DNA of 11,043 bases, taken from contig CALZIH010000117.1 in NCBI GenBank assembly GCA_945787305.1, positions 1-11,043 on the forward strand, written 5' to 3'. Made by a program: the position numbers and the translations under genes. This stretch comes from an uncultured Desulfobulbaceae bacterium (GTDB taxonomy: Bacteria; Desulfobacterota; Desulfobulbia; Desulfobulbales; Desulfobulbaceae). Positions 1 through 7,134 of this stretch are shown one piece after another. Positions within the stretch are counted from its first letter, which is position 1. Each line of letters starts with the position of its first letter. The notes under the pieces were generated by a model, which saw nothing but the letters and a program-made list of their open reading frames with translations, was not told the DNA's origin and did not search any database.

Positions 1-329
1 AATCCAGTAATAAATCCAGCCTTACCGGCAGTGGTATATACCAGGCCGACCTGCTGCAACGTTGCACCGACAAAAAGAAGCATTCCTGCCAATAACCCGG
101 CGTACAATGGCTTTATTTTCACCAACTCACTGTGACTCTCCTCTTGATGAGGTCGCAAGGCCAACGGCAGGAGACAAAGACCGCCGAGCAGAAAACGGGC
201 CCCATTATAGGTATAGGGGCCGAGATGCTCCATACCGGCACGTTGGGCGACAAAACCAAAACCCCAGATCAGAGAAACGAACAATAAAAGGAGATCCGCG
301 CCCATGGTCGTGTTTTTTTCTTCTTGCAT
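1..329 (-). CDS. EamA/DMT-superfamily transporter, 5' part only
   Basis: The reverse strand is open from an ATG at 329 to the window edge (109 codons, no stop), so only the N-terminal third or so is present. The segment LLLLFVSLIWGFGFVAQ (about residues 13-29) is a typical first helix of EamA-type drug/metabolite transporters. It is followed by AGMEHLGPYTYNGARFLLGG (31-50), a charged loop (RPHQEESHSE), a further helix around 76-96, and QQVGLVYTTAGKAGFITG, the typical start of the next helix. The family are inner-membrane permeases of usually about 300 residues and ten helices; the substrate cannot be told. An in-frame ATG at 305 is an alternative start. I prefer 329 because it adds a short charged cytoplasmic tail and has a weak AGGG upstream. 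It is divergent from the lipoprotein gene at 480. Confidence 0.85.
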   Translation of the reverse strand, partial: MQEEKNTTMGADLLLLFVSLIWGFGFVAQRAGMEHLGPYTYNGARFLLGGLCLLPLALRPHQEESHSELVKIKPLYAGLLAGMLLFVGATLQQVGLVYTTAGKAGFITG

Positions 330-397
330 TTGCCCTATTGTACTGTTTCTCTACCCCGAGAGATATCGGCATGCCCGAAAAAGGCTTGACTGGCAGA

Positions 398-406
398 TGA
401 TATACT
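398..406 (+). promoter_or_regulatory. Possible extended -10 promoter for the lipoprotein gene
   Basis: TGATATACT fits the extended -10 form (TG, one base, then a 5/6 match to TATAAT). No good -35 box lies 17 bases upstream, as is usual for extended -10 promoters. Transcription would start near 413 and run into the gene at 480, which has AAGGAA at 469-474. Confidence 0.35.
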
Positions 407-479
407 CAGTAAATATGTGTGAATAAACTTGCTGTATGTAGGTACTCATTCCCCTAAAAAATAGCTGTAAGGAAATACA

Positions 480-992
480 ATGTTTAGGAAAACCATGAAG
501 AAAATAGCCTTTTCAACCATATTGATCAGCTTTTTCCTCTTCCAGGCCGGTTGTGGCGATAAAGATGCCGACGTTATGGCCTATAAGGGGGCAACCTACC
601 CGCCGACAACAAAAATTGACTACATTTTTCAGGCTAAGCAGGCTCCACCGGCCTGCAGGGTCTTTGCCGAGTTACTGGTCACCTTACCTGCGGAAGTTGA
701 TGGCAAGCTGATGCAGCGGAAACTTGAAAGCGAAGCCAAGGCTCGCGGAGCGAACATGGTCCTCATCGGCCAGAGTCGGCAGATGGAGGACGATGAGGGG
801 TTTAGCTTTGTCTACTATGGGCCACAGAAAGAATATCTCTGCAATGAACAATGGTGTGGTTGGAAGTATGGATATGATGCCTGGGAAGAACAGGGCGATT
901 TTGTCAATATCGGTTTCAAGGAATGGGGAAACGCAAACGTCAGTTTCGATTACCCGGTGATGCTGCAGGCCGCCTTTTTGCGCTGCCGATAA
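480..992 (+). CDS. Putative small lipoprotein, RcsF/DUF4156-like architecture
   Basis: A 170-residue protein with a basic start, a hydrophobic stretch (about 9-22) and FQAGC, a probable lipobox with Cys25 as the lipidated residue; Gln at -3 is atypical. The mature part has four more Cys (59, 121, 126, 169), which could form disulphides in the periplasm. Residues 59-100 read as a Cys, a short strand, a helix rich in Lys/Glu and then ARGANMVLIGQS. This pattern (helix followed by GAN and a hydrophobic strand) recalls small lipoproteins of the RcsF/DUF4156 type, but that is fold-level resemblance only and I do not recognise the family. Two starts are possible: 480 (AAGGAA five bases upstream) and 495 (AGGA at 486-489). 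It lies 82 bp upstream of the PilZ gene on the same strand and may be co-transcribed with it. Confidence 0.75.
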   Translation: MFRKTMKKIAFSTILISFFLFQAGCGDKDADVMAYKGATYPPTTKIDYIFQAKQAPPACRVFAELLVTLPAEVDGKLMQRKLESEAKARGANMVLIGQSRQMEDDEGFSFVYYGPQKEYLCNEQWCGWKYGYDAWEEQGDFVNIGFKEWGNANVSFDYPVMLQAAFLRCR

Positions 993-1065
993 TTTTGAAC
1001 AAACAAACGAGGAGCGTATCTCTTGATGACCACATCCGTTATATCAACTTGATCCCAATGATCCT

Positions 1066-1073
1066 AAGGGGGG
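1066..1073 (+). promoter_or_regulatory. G-rich ribosome binding site of the PilZ gene
   Basis: AAGGGGGG ends one base before ATG 1075 and fixes this start. A rival mini-frame beginning at ATG 1026 (preceded by GAGGAG) stops after eight codons and is in another frame. Confidence 0.6.
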
Positions 1074-1074
1074 T

Positions 1075-1989
1075 ATGAAAAAAACAATCGCAAACAACCT
1101 CCAGTTCTTTTTCCCAAGGATGCGCCTGACGGATGAAGATGGGCTTCAACATGCCACTGAAGGGTCGACCCATTACGAACTACTTATAGAAAACAGGCAA
1201 ATACTTCCCTTTCTGCAAACATTGTTTTTTGAGGAACGGTTGATTGAGGTCCATCTAGATCAAGGCACCCGATTGTTTTATGCCACGCTCTGGGACCATC
1301 GACCTGAGCTCGAAGAACAGGAGCAGGATGGAGAAACCGTCTTTGTGGAACCGGAATATCAAGATGGGGCCTATTTGCAGGACATGGGTCACCTTGTTAT
1401 TTCCCCTCTGGAGCCGGTGGCCGGCAACATCAAGGTCCGCTTAAGCTGCGCCATTCTGCTCAGTTTCTACACCGGAACCAATGCGGTTGAACTCGGAACC
1501 AAATTTCTCCGGGCGGACACCATCCGGGGCGAATCCGTCTTACTTTTTGAATACCCTTCTATCGGTAGAATTGTTCGTAACAACCGCCCATTTCGCGCAA
1601 AAATTACTCCGGAATTTGAGATAATAGCCCATGTCTGCCATAGAGATAACAGTGAAAATACGCTTGATTGCGATATCGTGGATATCAGCAGCCATGGGCT
1701 TGCTCTGAGCAATGACTGCCTGATGGAGCAGTTCGAGGTCGGCGATCCGGTCGCACTGACCATCCTTTCCCCCTTTAATGAGCCAATAGAGATCAACGGC
1801 ACTATCCGGCATTTTGCAAAAATTCGTACAAAAAAAGGCAACATCAACATCTCCGGTGTCCAGTTTGACTTGGAAACCAGAGCATTGGCAACACTCATTG
1901 AAGAATTATTTGCCCGCGTACAGAGGAGCTTTATCAGAAATTTGGCAGAAAAAACCGAAGGGCAGGATATTCATCTTACTCTGAAATAA
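1075..1989 (+). CDS. PilZ-domain c-di-GMP effector, YcgR-like
   Basis: A 304-residue soluble protein. The C-terminal half carries a PilZ domain: an Arg-rich entry segment RNNRPFR (168-174), then DISSHGLAL (203-211), which contains the DxSxxG c-di-GMP motif (Asp203, Ser205, Gly208), and GVQFD (261-265) near the domain end. The N-terminal 150 or so residues form a separate, mainly beta-predicted part in the place where YcgR-type proteins have their N-terminal domain. Such proteins bind cyclic di-GMP and alter motility, adhesion or secretion by touching a partner; the partner is not shown by the context. The first ligand motif is normally RxxxR, but here the Arg spacing is RxxRxxR, so nucleotide binding is likely but not certain. 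No transmembrane segment is seen. Confidence 0.85.
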   Translation: MKKTIANNLQFFFPRMRLTDEDGLQHATEGSTHYELLIENRQILPFLQTLFFEERLIEVHLDQGTRLFYATLWDHRPELEEQEQDGETVFVEPEYQDGAYLQDMGHLVISPLEPVAGNIKVRLSCAILLSFYTGTNAVELGTKFLRADTIRGESVLLFEYPSIGRIVRNNRPFRAKITPEFEIIAHVCHRDNSENTLDCDIVDISSHGLALSNDCLMEQFEVGDPVALTILSPFNEPIEINGTIRHFAKIRTKKGNINISGVQFDLETRALATLIEELFARVQRSFIRNLAEKTEGQDIHLTLK

Positions 1990-2235
1990 ACTCTGCCGAA
2001 TTCCTCATATTAATAAGTGCGTTTTAAACCGACACGGACAAGACAGGATAAACCCACTAACTTCCTATGATAACATTATTTATGGCGAGCACGACAGGAT
2101 TTATAATGTCGGCTAACCATCAACCGCATTAATAGCTGATGAAGACCCGTGGAGAGCATAGGAAAGCTGCAGAAATCAGGTCTGCATTCCTGCAGCATAG
2201 CGATGAACGGAAAGTAAAACCAGAGAACAGCCCTT
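1990..2235. other. Convergent intergenic region with two short inverted repeats
   Basis: This stretch lies between the 3' ends of the PilZ gene and the AAA+ ATPase gene. I see no convincing gene. It holds a 5-bp inverted repeat (CGACA 2092-2096, TGTCG 2107-2111) and the 7-bp pair described separately. Neither is followed by a T-run on either strand, so no classical intrinsic terminator is visible for either gene. Confidence 0.5.
2166..2196. repeat. 7-bp inverted repeat GCTGCAG/CTGCAGC
   Basis: A perfect pair (2166-2172 and 2190-2196) separated by 17 bases, in the gap between two converging genes. It could form a hairpin in RNA from either strand and act as a weak bidirectional transcript end or processing site. 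Chance is also possible, since each arm contains the self-complementary CTGCAG. Confidence 0.35.
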
Positions 2236-4479
2236 TTACCAGACAGCCCGCATCCCTTTATTTTTGCGCACCTGATCAATTCGTCGCTCAAGCTCTACCC
2301 GCCATTGGGCATGGATACGGGCAGCCGATGGGGCAATAAGCTCGGGCAGGCCATAGACCAGGCGATCCGCTGCCCGGCTGGCCTCGATAACCGCCTCAAT
2401 GGAACGGGCACCAAACTTGTAATCGGCCAACAATAATCGCAGCAACAGACCCGACGTCTTACGGGCAGCCGTTTTCCAGTGGGTCTGCATCTGATGGGCT
2501 ATGATAAAGGCCCGTTTTAAAAGAATTCGCCGCAACTCTTCCAACTCCTCTTCGCTGGCCGAATCCCGCAGCAGATGTTCAGGGACCTCGATACCATCAA
2601 TATCAAGCACCACTCGCAATCGACTCATAAAATCGGGAATCTTTAACGTCTTGGCCAGTTCCAGAGCCTTGGGTTCAGTTGGGTGCAAAAGCTTTTCCAT
2701 GTCCGTATAGCTGGCTTTGACCCCACCGGCAAAGACAAAAATGGCCCGCCCGATATGGTAAGGAATGCCATGGACATAGGTGACACCGTCCTGCATGGAG
2801 GGCAGGAAATACCGCAAATAGCCGAACTCATAGTCATCGTAACGACAGTCAAACTCATCCCAGAAGGCTATGGGCACTTTACCTTGGGCCACCGAAGCAC
2901 GGATAGGATCGATGGCCGAGTTGATTTCATCAGGACTTGCGAACTGGGTCAGGTTGAACTCAAAGAAATCAAAAGGATTGCCTTCAAAATTCCTGGAAAT
3001 TACATTGGCAACCTGTTTAACGGCAAAAGATTTTCCTGAACCTGGGGGACCGAAAACCCCGATGCACAGAGGTCGCAGTACGCTTGATTTGGTAACATAG
3101 GACTCCATGACATTATGGAGTGTGATCACCGGATCAATCTCCGCCGGATCGGTAGTCCGTAAATGGCCAAGCTGAAAGATGGGTAGATTGTCAAAGCCGG
3201 TCCCTTTATTGACCTCCTCTTTTAAGTAATTGAGGACTGAAACGATGATATCGAGATAATCATAGCCCTGGCTGGATGTACCGTTTGCCTTGTTCGGCAG
3301 GTGGGTTCGAAAAAATGTGCGCAGAGCTTTTTTCTTTTTCTCGTTCCAAATCTGGCTTGCGACCAGCTCAAGGGTTGAATCAAAATCAGCGGAAAAGGCC
3401 GGCAGCTCGACAAAACTAGGATCTTTGGCGTTCTCGATAAATGAACAGGGAGAGCCATCCGGATAGGTTGAAGCAAAATCCAGATTCGGAAATTCCAGGC
3501 CTTCATTGAAATAATACCCGTGCTCATAGAGGACCTTCCAGTTCAGCAACACCCTTTGCGAAAAATCAAAGAAATAATTGCGACAGAGCTGAAAGCCTTC
3601 GAATCGCATACTGTCCAGGGTCAACATCGAGGTAACCATGGTGTCGTAACATGGAACTGAACCGCGTTGCCGTGGCGAACTTTTTTCCGGCAGGTGACCT
3701 TTGCGATAGCGAAAGTAGTTCCCCTCGGGCCCGACATATAGGATTGCATGGGGAAACATTTCAACTATAACATGACAGAGAAAACGATTTCGCTCCACAT
3801 CCCATATTCCGACCTCCGGAGTACGCAATGCGCGCAGACACATGGCAACAATAGTTTCCCAATTAACGGAAGAATCCATCTCCATACGGGTAGTTTCCAG
3901 GTCGGATAAACGACAGAAGAGCGTGAATTTCTCTTTCAGTCGGGTGGCCCATTTTTGCCAATGGGCAACAGAGATCCCCATAGCTATGCACCAAAGGCCC
4001 GGATTCAGGTCAACCAGATCATCACAGACCTGCGGAGGAACTCCGGAATCATCTATCAAGACCAAGCCGTTATTACCGCTGATGGTCTCAATATTATTTT
4101 CCGCTATGACAAAGGGCTCTCCCCCCGCAACTCGGCCCTCAGCCGGCAGCATTTGGTTGACCATGAACCAGCCGTGATCGGGCTTGTGAACATCGCTATT
4201 CGAACGCTTACGGAAAATTTGGTATACTTCCTTTTCCGCACCATAGGTCAATGAATTGATCTTTGGTGTCAACTCGGAAGTGGTCAGATATGAAGCAAGC
4301 CAGGTCAAACACTCATCCAGCCGCCCGTTGCTCACCGCAACCTTGCCGGCAAGCAATTCTATATCATCTCCAGGATTATAGCCATAGGCGGGCAGGCTGC
4401 CTTCTTCCAGCAGACTGACCTCTTTGACGGGTAGATTGTAAATTTTAACATTGGAGCCCAGCAGTAGGATTTTCGACAT
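2236..4479 (-). CDS. AAA+ ATPase with a long uncharacterised N-terminal region
   Basis: A 747-residue, probably cytoplasmic protein. The C-terminal AAA+ module has Walker A GPPGSGKS (477-484), Walker B IAFWDEFD (537-544, Asp541/Glu542), a sensor-1 strand IFVFAGG (580-586, without the usual polar residue), an arginine-finger candidate in DFMSRLR (616-622) and sensor 2 GARSIE (690-695, Arg692). All main ATPase elements are present, so hydrolysis and oligomerisation are expected. The first 470 residues are not a recognisable protease or transposition domain. Residues 138-260 (LVLIDDSG, LWCIAMGISVAHW, LFCRLSDLE, SVNWETI, ILYVGPEGN) remind me of a Rossmann-like module in bacterial proteins that also carry RyR domains; this is memory, unverified. 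Substrate unknown. It follows the 30-residue membrane protein by 67 bp on the same strand. The start has only a weak GGGT upstream, but no other Met occurs before residue 106. Confidence 0.85.
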   Translation of the reverse strand: MSKILLLGSNVKIYNLPVKEVSLLEEGSLPAYGYNPGDDIELLAGKVAVSNGRLDECLTWLASYLTTSELTPKINSLTYGAEKEVYQIFRKRSNSDVHKPDHGWFMVNQMLPAEGRVAGGEPFVIAENNIETISGNNGLVLIDDSGVPPQVCDDLVDLNPGLWCIAMGISVAHWQKWATRLKEKFTLFCRLSDLETTRMEMDSSVNWETIVAMCLRALRTPEVGIWDVERNRFLCHVIVEMFPHAILYVGPEGNYFRYRKGHLPEKSSPRQRGSVPCYDTMVTSMLTLDSMRFEGFQLCRNYFFDFSQRVLLNWKVLYEHGYYFNEGLEFPNLDFASTYPDGSPCSFIENAKDPSFVELPAFSADFDSTLELVASQIWNEKKKKALRTFFRTHLPNKANGTSSQGYDYLDIIVSVLNYLKEEVNKGTGFDNLPIFQLGHLRTTDPAEIDPVITLHNVMESYVTKSSVLRPLCIGVFGPPGSGKSFAVKQVANVISRNFEGNPFDFFEFNLTQFASPDEINSAIDPIRASVAQGKVPIAFWDEFDCRYDDYEFGYLRYFLPSMQDGVTYVHGIPYHIGRAIFVFAGGVKASYTDMEKLLHPTEPKALELAKTLKIPDFMSRLRVVLDIDGIEVPEHLLRDSASEEELEELRRILLKRAFIIAHQMQTHWKTAARKTSGLLLRLLLADYKFGARSIEAVIEASRAADRLVYGLPELIAPSAARIHAQWRVELERRIDQVRKNKGMRAVW

Positions 4480-4546
4480 ATTTTTACCCGTGGTTTCGGT
4501 CCGCTAGATGATAAGAAAAAAGGCTGCTCTGAATAAAGAATGAGAA

Positions 4547-4639
4547 CTACAGTAACTCCGTCTTCTTCAACAGAAAAACAGCGCCGTGGTAACTGACAAC
4601 GATCAAGGCGACCCAGGATAAGAGTAAAAAGGTGCTCAT
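4547..4639 (-). CDS. 30-residue single-pass membrane protein, candidate cytochrome bd accessory subunit
   Basis: A short gene with a textbook ribosome binding site, GGAGGT at 4650-4645, five bases before its ATG, and a TAG stop. The product starts MSTFLLLSWVALIVVS, continues through a short Tyr-His-Gly stretch and a second hydrophobic run, and ends with LKKTELL. That is one membrane helix with a positively charged C-terminal anchor, so the N-terminus is probably outside. It lies 123 bp after cydA on the same strand. Single-helix proteins of about 30-40 residues (CydX, CydS, CydH) are known third or fourth subunits of cytochrome bd oxidases and are often encoded just after cydA/cydB. Position, size and topology fit that role, but the sequence is not recognisably CydX. 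Alternative: a small subunit of an unrelated transporter. Confidence 0.65.
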   Translation of the reverse strand: MSTFLLLSWVALIVVSYHGAVFLLKKTELL

Positions 4640-4644
4640 AATTG

Positions 4645-4650
4645 ACCTCC
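4645..4650 (-). promoter_or_regulatory. Strong ribosome binding site of the 30-residue protein
   Basis: Reverse-strand GGAGGT with CAATT between it and ATG 4639. It is the best Shine-Dalgarno sequence of the minus-strand block and is the main reason to treat the short frame as a real gene. Confidence 0.7.
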
Positions 4651-4663
4651 ATAACAAAAGACG

Positions 4664-4762
4664 CTAATAGACCCCAACGTTGACTTCTTCAGCAGCCAGG
4701 ACGGCTCTAGCCATTGGCCACCAGAGGCACTGTAGGGCGTGCAATCGAATTTTCCGATCATC
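4664..4762 (-). pseudogene. Possible remnant of the start of cydB directly after cydA
   Basis: Downstream of the cydA stop, the cydA reading frame continues as RLHALQCLWWPMARAVLAAE and then stops at 4664. The pattern L-Q/R-x-x-W-W followed by a hydrophobic run with VL is how the first helix of CydB usually begins (E. coli CydB has LRFIWW there). In the +1 frame an ATG at 4761 gives MIGKFDC, so one base shift near 4740 would join a start codon to the CydB-like piece. This is exactly the segment missing from the cydB body at 7207-8280, and the place where cydB normally lies. The similarity is about 15 residues and could be chance. Confidence 0.3.
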
Positions 4763-6301
4763 TTACTTTTCTTCCTCCGGCCCAATACTGATCTGCTTCG
4801 CCATGATACTGATTTCTGCAATAAGCAGGACAGTGAAAAGGACCAGAAACATGAAAAACGTGGCCTGGACTGTCCCGACAGTCAGGTTGGAACGGGCAAC
4901 GGTTACCGGCAATAATCCCTGGATCGCCCAGGGCTGACGGCCGACCTCGGCAACGACCCAGCCTGCTTGCGAAGCAATCATGCCGAGGAAAACCATTGTA
5001 GTTCCGGCAACAAGAAGCCAGCGTTGCTGGAGGAGGGTGTCTTTGAAGGAAAAATAGAGAAAAGCCAGGCAAACCAAAGGGAAAAGGGTTCCCAGGGCAA
5101 CCATGATATGGAAGGAATTAAAGGACATGGCCACCGGTGGCACAGCATCTTCCGGTCTTTCCAAAAAGCCGTAACCTAGATACTCTTTATTTTCATCAAA
5201 AATGGAAAGCGCAGCTGAGGCCTTAGCTTGATCACCAGCTTGTTTAGCTTTTTTGTATTGGTCAAGCTTGGCGAGAGCCACCCTTCCTTTTTCAATTTTC
5301 TCACCAACCCCCATGATGCCCTCTTCCGCATTCCCATATACCAGGTCTTCAATACCCGGTACAAAAGAGCCCAAAGAGCGATTGGCCAAAAGAGAGAGCA
5401 GACCGGGGATGCGGATTTCAAAGCTAAAGGCCCCCTGATCATCTCCCGCCAGTTTCTTCGAGTTAATTATGCCCAGTGCAACCAGGCCGGCATTCTTTTC
5501 CCCTTTATACAAGCCCTCATATGCAGCCAGCTTCATGGGCTGATACCTGGCATTTTCAAAGGCCGCCTCATCACCGGTAAACCCGGTAAAGGTCGATGAA
5601 AGCAGGCCGAAAACGGCGGCCACAACGATGGAACGCTTGGCCATTTTCACATGACGCCTTTTTAGGAGATAAAATGACGAGATCGAGATGATAAACAGGG
5701 CTGAAAAAAGCATGGATGAACTGGTGGCGTGGGTAAATTTTGATACCGCCACTGGATTGAAAACCACATCGGAAAAATTCTGCATCTCAAAACGTGCGGT
5801 GTCTGGGTTAAAGGCCTGCCCAACCGGATGCTGCATCCAGGCATTGGCGACCAAAATCCAGACCGCCGACATGTTGGAGCCGACTGCAACCATCCAGGTG
5901 GAAAAGAGATGAAACCTTTTGGAAACACGATTCCAGCCAAAAAACATGACTGCAAAGAAAGTGGCTTCAAGAAAAAAGGCAAAGAGACCCTCAATAGCAA
6001 GCGGCGCACCGAAAATATCACCAACCATCCAGGAATAATTGGACCAGTTGGTTCCAAATTCAAACTCTAAAATAATACCGGTTGCAACACCGATGGCAAA
6101 GTTTATGCCGAACAGTTTCATCCAGAACTTGGTCAAGCTTTTCCATTGCTCACTGCCTGTTTTCACGTAAATGGTGTGATAAAAGGCGATGATCCAGGAG
6201 AGGCCGAGGGTCAGAGGAACAAAGAGCCAATGATACATGGCTGTCAGGGCAAATTGGGCTCTTGCCCAGTTCACCATGCTCGGGTCAATATGCTCAATCA
6301 T
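4763..6301 (-). CDS. cydA: Cytochrome bd quinol oxidase subunit I
   Basis: A 512-residue integral membrane protein carrying the haems and quinol site of cytochrome bd, which oxidises quinol and reduces oxygen to water. Visible family residues: His24 in FALTAMYHWLFVPLTLGL (haem b595/d ligand equivalent to E. coli His19), Glu104 and Glu112 in the IEGLFAFFLEATFF helix (proton path), His191 in FTHATSSSM and Met400 in FHIMVALG (haem b558 ligands), Lys257 and Glu262 in MKLAAYEGLYKG (quinol loop), and GRQPW (454-458). Residues 320-380 form a hydrophilic, Lys/Ala-rich insertion in the periplasmic loop. The start is fixed by overlap with the DUF4492 stop (TAATG, one base shared) and by GGGAG upstream, so translation is probably coupled. 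All catalytic residues checked are present, so it looks functional. The unusual point is the lack of an intact cydB directly after it. Confidence 0.97.
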   Translation of the reverse strand: MIEHIDPSMVNWARAQFALTAMYHWLFVPLTLGLSWIIAFYHTIYVKTGSEQWKSLTKFWMKLFGINFAIGVATGIILEFEFGTNWSNYSWMVGDIFGAPLAIEGLFAFFLEATFFAVMFFGWNRVSKRFHLFSTWMVAVGSNMSAVWILVANAWMQHPVGQAFNPDTARFEMQNFSDVVFNPVAVSKFTHATSSSMLFSALFIISISSFYLLKRRHVKMAKRSIVVAAVFGLLSSTFTGFTGDEAAFENARYQPMKLAAYEGLYKGEKNAGLVALGIINSKKLAGDDQGAFSFEIRIPGLLSLLANRSLGSFVPGIEDLVYGNAEEGIMGVGEKIEKGRVALAKLDQYKKAKQAGDQAKASAALSIFDENKEYLGYGFLERPEDAVPPVAMSFNSFHIMVALGTLFPLVCLAFLYFSFKDTLLQQRWLLVAGTTMVFLGMIASQAGWVVAEVGRQPWAIQGLLPVTVARSNLTVGTVQATFFMFLVLFTVLLIAEISIMAKQISIGPEEEK

Positions 6302-6570
6302 TACCGTTCTCCCTCTACACTACAAGAATGGGCCTGTGCGGATCGGATCAGCTCGCTGAGCACATAGTCCGCCCGTTGTTCATCGGTATGAAACTTTGTT
6401 CCTAGAAAATCGTGAAAGAAAAAGAGCTTGAGAACACCAAAGATGATGATCAGCTTAATGATGATAACCTTCCAGAGTGTCTTACCTAGAGTCATCCTCC
6501 GAAATCCATCGATATAAAATCGTAAAATCTGGTTGACCACACAGGGCTGCTTTTGCTCGACCCGATCCAC
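6301..6570 (-). CDS. DUF4492 small membrane protein of the cyd operon
   Basis: An 89-residue protein with FYIDGFRRMTLGKTLW (18-33), then one membrane helix VIIIKLIIIFGVLKLFFF (about 35-52), then a hydrophilic tail with HTDEQRADYVLSELI. This is the pattern I know as DUF4492, a family found next to cydA in Bacteroidota and epsilon/deltaproteobacterial genomes; its function is unknown, presumably oxidase assembly or stability. The start codon is GTG at 6570, six bases after AAGG, which overlaps the Rrf2 stop codon (TAAAGG). The stop overlaps the cydA start. Spacing on both sides therefore argues for one operon Rrf2-DUF4492-cydA. Confidence 0.88.
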   Translation of the reverse strand: MDRVEQKQPCVVNQILRFYIDGFRRMTLGKTLWKVIIIKLIIIFGVLKLFFFHDFLGTKFHTDEQRADYVLSELIRSAQAHSCSVEGER

Positions 6571-6579
6571 AGTATACCT

Positions 6580-7071
6580 TTATTGTAATTTTTCAGAATG
6601 ATTACGAATCACAGTCTCCAGCGAATCGGCAGAAGACAGCTCTGAGGGCGAAAATATCGGCATGCATGCTTCCTCTTGCGCCAACTGGGCAAAACTGACT
6701 CCGCCAAGTGTCTCCCGCAGCTGGTCGCGGGCTTCCACCCAGACCCGATGTACTGCGCAATTATAGGTCACTTTACACGAGGAAGGTCTACCTATACAGT
6801 CATTGAGATAGATCTCACCTATCATGGTCTCAACAACCTGGAGTAAAGAAATTTCTTCGGGCTGGCGAGACAAAAGAAAACCGCCCCGTGCTCCCTGTTT
6901 AATTTCAATAAGCCCGGCTTTGGCTAGATCCTGGGCTATTTTTGCAAGGAAATGGGTTGGAATGTCGACATGTTCGGCTATTTCTTGCCGACTGGTCAAC
7001 ACGCCCTGTCCTTGCTTGGCCAGGTAAACCATACATCGAATGGCGTATTCAGCTGCTCGTGTCAGTCGCAT
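6580..7071 (-). CDS. Rrf2-family transcriptional regulator with probable Fe-S cluster
   Basis: A 163-residue protein. The N-terminal winged helix begins MRLTRAAEYAIRCMVYLAKQ, with recognition region IPTHFLAKIAQDLAKAGLI (37-55) and the wing KQGARGGFLLSR (58-69), all typical of Rrf2 proteins (IscR, NsrR, RsrR, CymR). Cys92, Cys99, Cys105 and His108 match the position and order of the IscR cluster ligands (three Cys and a nearby His), though the Cys spacing is 6 and 5 residues. A redox-, NO- or iron-responsive cluster is therefore likely. The C-terminal 25 residues are a polar tail with an extra Cys136. It is the first gene of the Rrf2-DUF4492-cydA unit, so its natural target is probably this operon (autoregulation). 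The start has GGAAGGA only one or two bases from ATG. Confidence 0.93.
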   Translation of the reverse strand: MRLTRAAEYAIRCMVYLAKQGQGVLTSRQEIAEHVDIPTHFLAKIAQDLAKAGLIEIKQGARGGFLLSRQPEEISLLQVVETMIGEIYLNDCIGRPSSCKVTYNCAVHRVWVEARDQLRETLGGVSFAQLAQEEACMPIFSPSELSSADSLETVIRNHSEKLQ

Positions 7072-7100
7072 ATCCTTCCAAGAGCAAGTGGAGATAGAAA

Positions 7101-7106
7101 ATTATA
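7101..7106 (-). promoter_or_regulatory. Perfect -10 box upstream of the Rrf2-DUF4492-cydA unit
   Basis: Reverse-strand TATAAT, about 30 bases before ATG 7071; transcription would start near 7094. No convincing -35 box lies at 17 bp (TTGCTT is 20 bp away), so an activator or a poor basal promoter is expected. Confidence 0.45.
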
Positions 7107-7134
7107 CATGTCCTCAATGTTACGCGAAGCAATA

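Noticed and set aside
62..400. 112-codon open frame on the plus strand
   Set aside because: It is antisense to the transporter fragment, whose helices are clearly EamA-like; the plus-strand product is Arg/Pro-rich without any family pattern.
386..406. TTGACT and TATACT read as a -35/-10 pair
   Set aside because: The spacing is only 9 bases; an extended -10 reading of TGATATACT is more sensible.
1026..1052. Eight-codon leader peptide before the PilZ gene
   Set aside because: GAGGAG precedes an ATG, but the frame is too short and has no attenuator structure to support it.
1467..1898. 143-codon open frame antisense to the PilZ gene
   Set aside because: No ribosome site or family pattern; the plus strand encodes a recognisable PilZ domain there.
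4480..4546. Possible terminator (CAGCC followed by six T on the minus strand) between the 30-residue gene and the AAA+ gene
   Set aside because: There is a T-run, but no inverted repeat before it that could form a stem.
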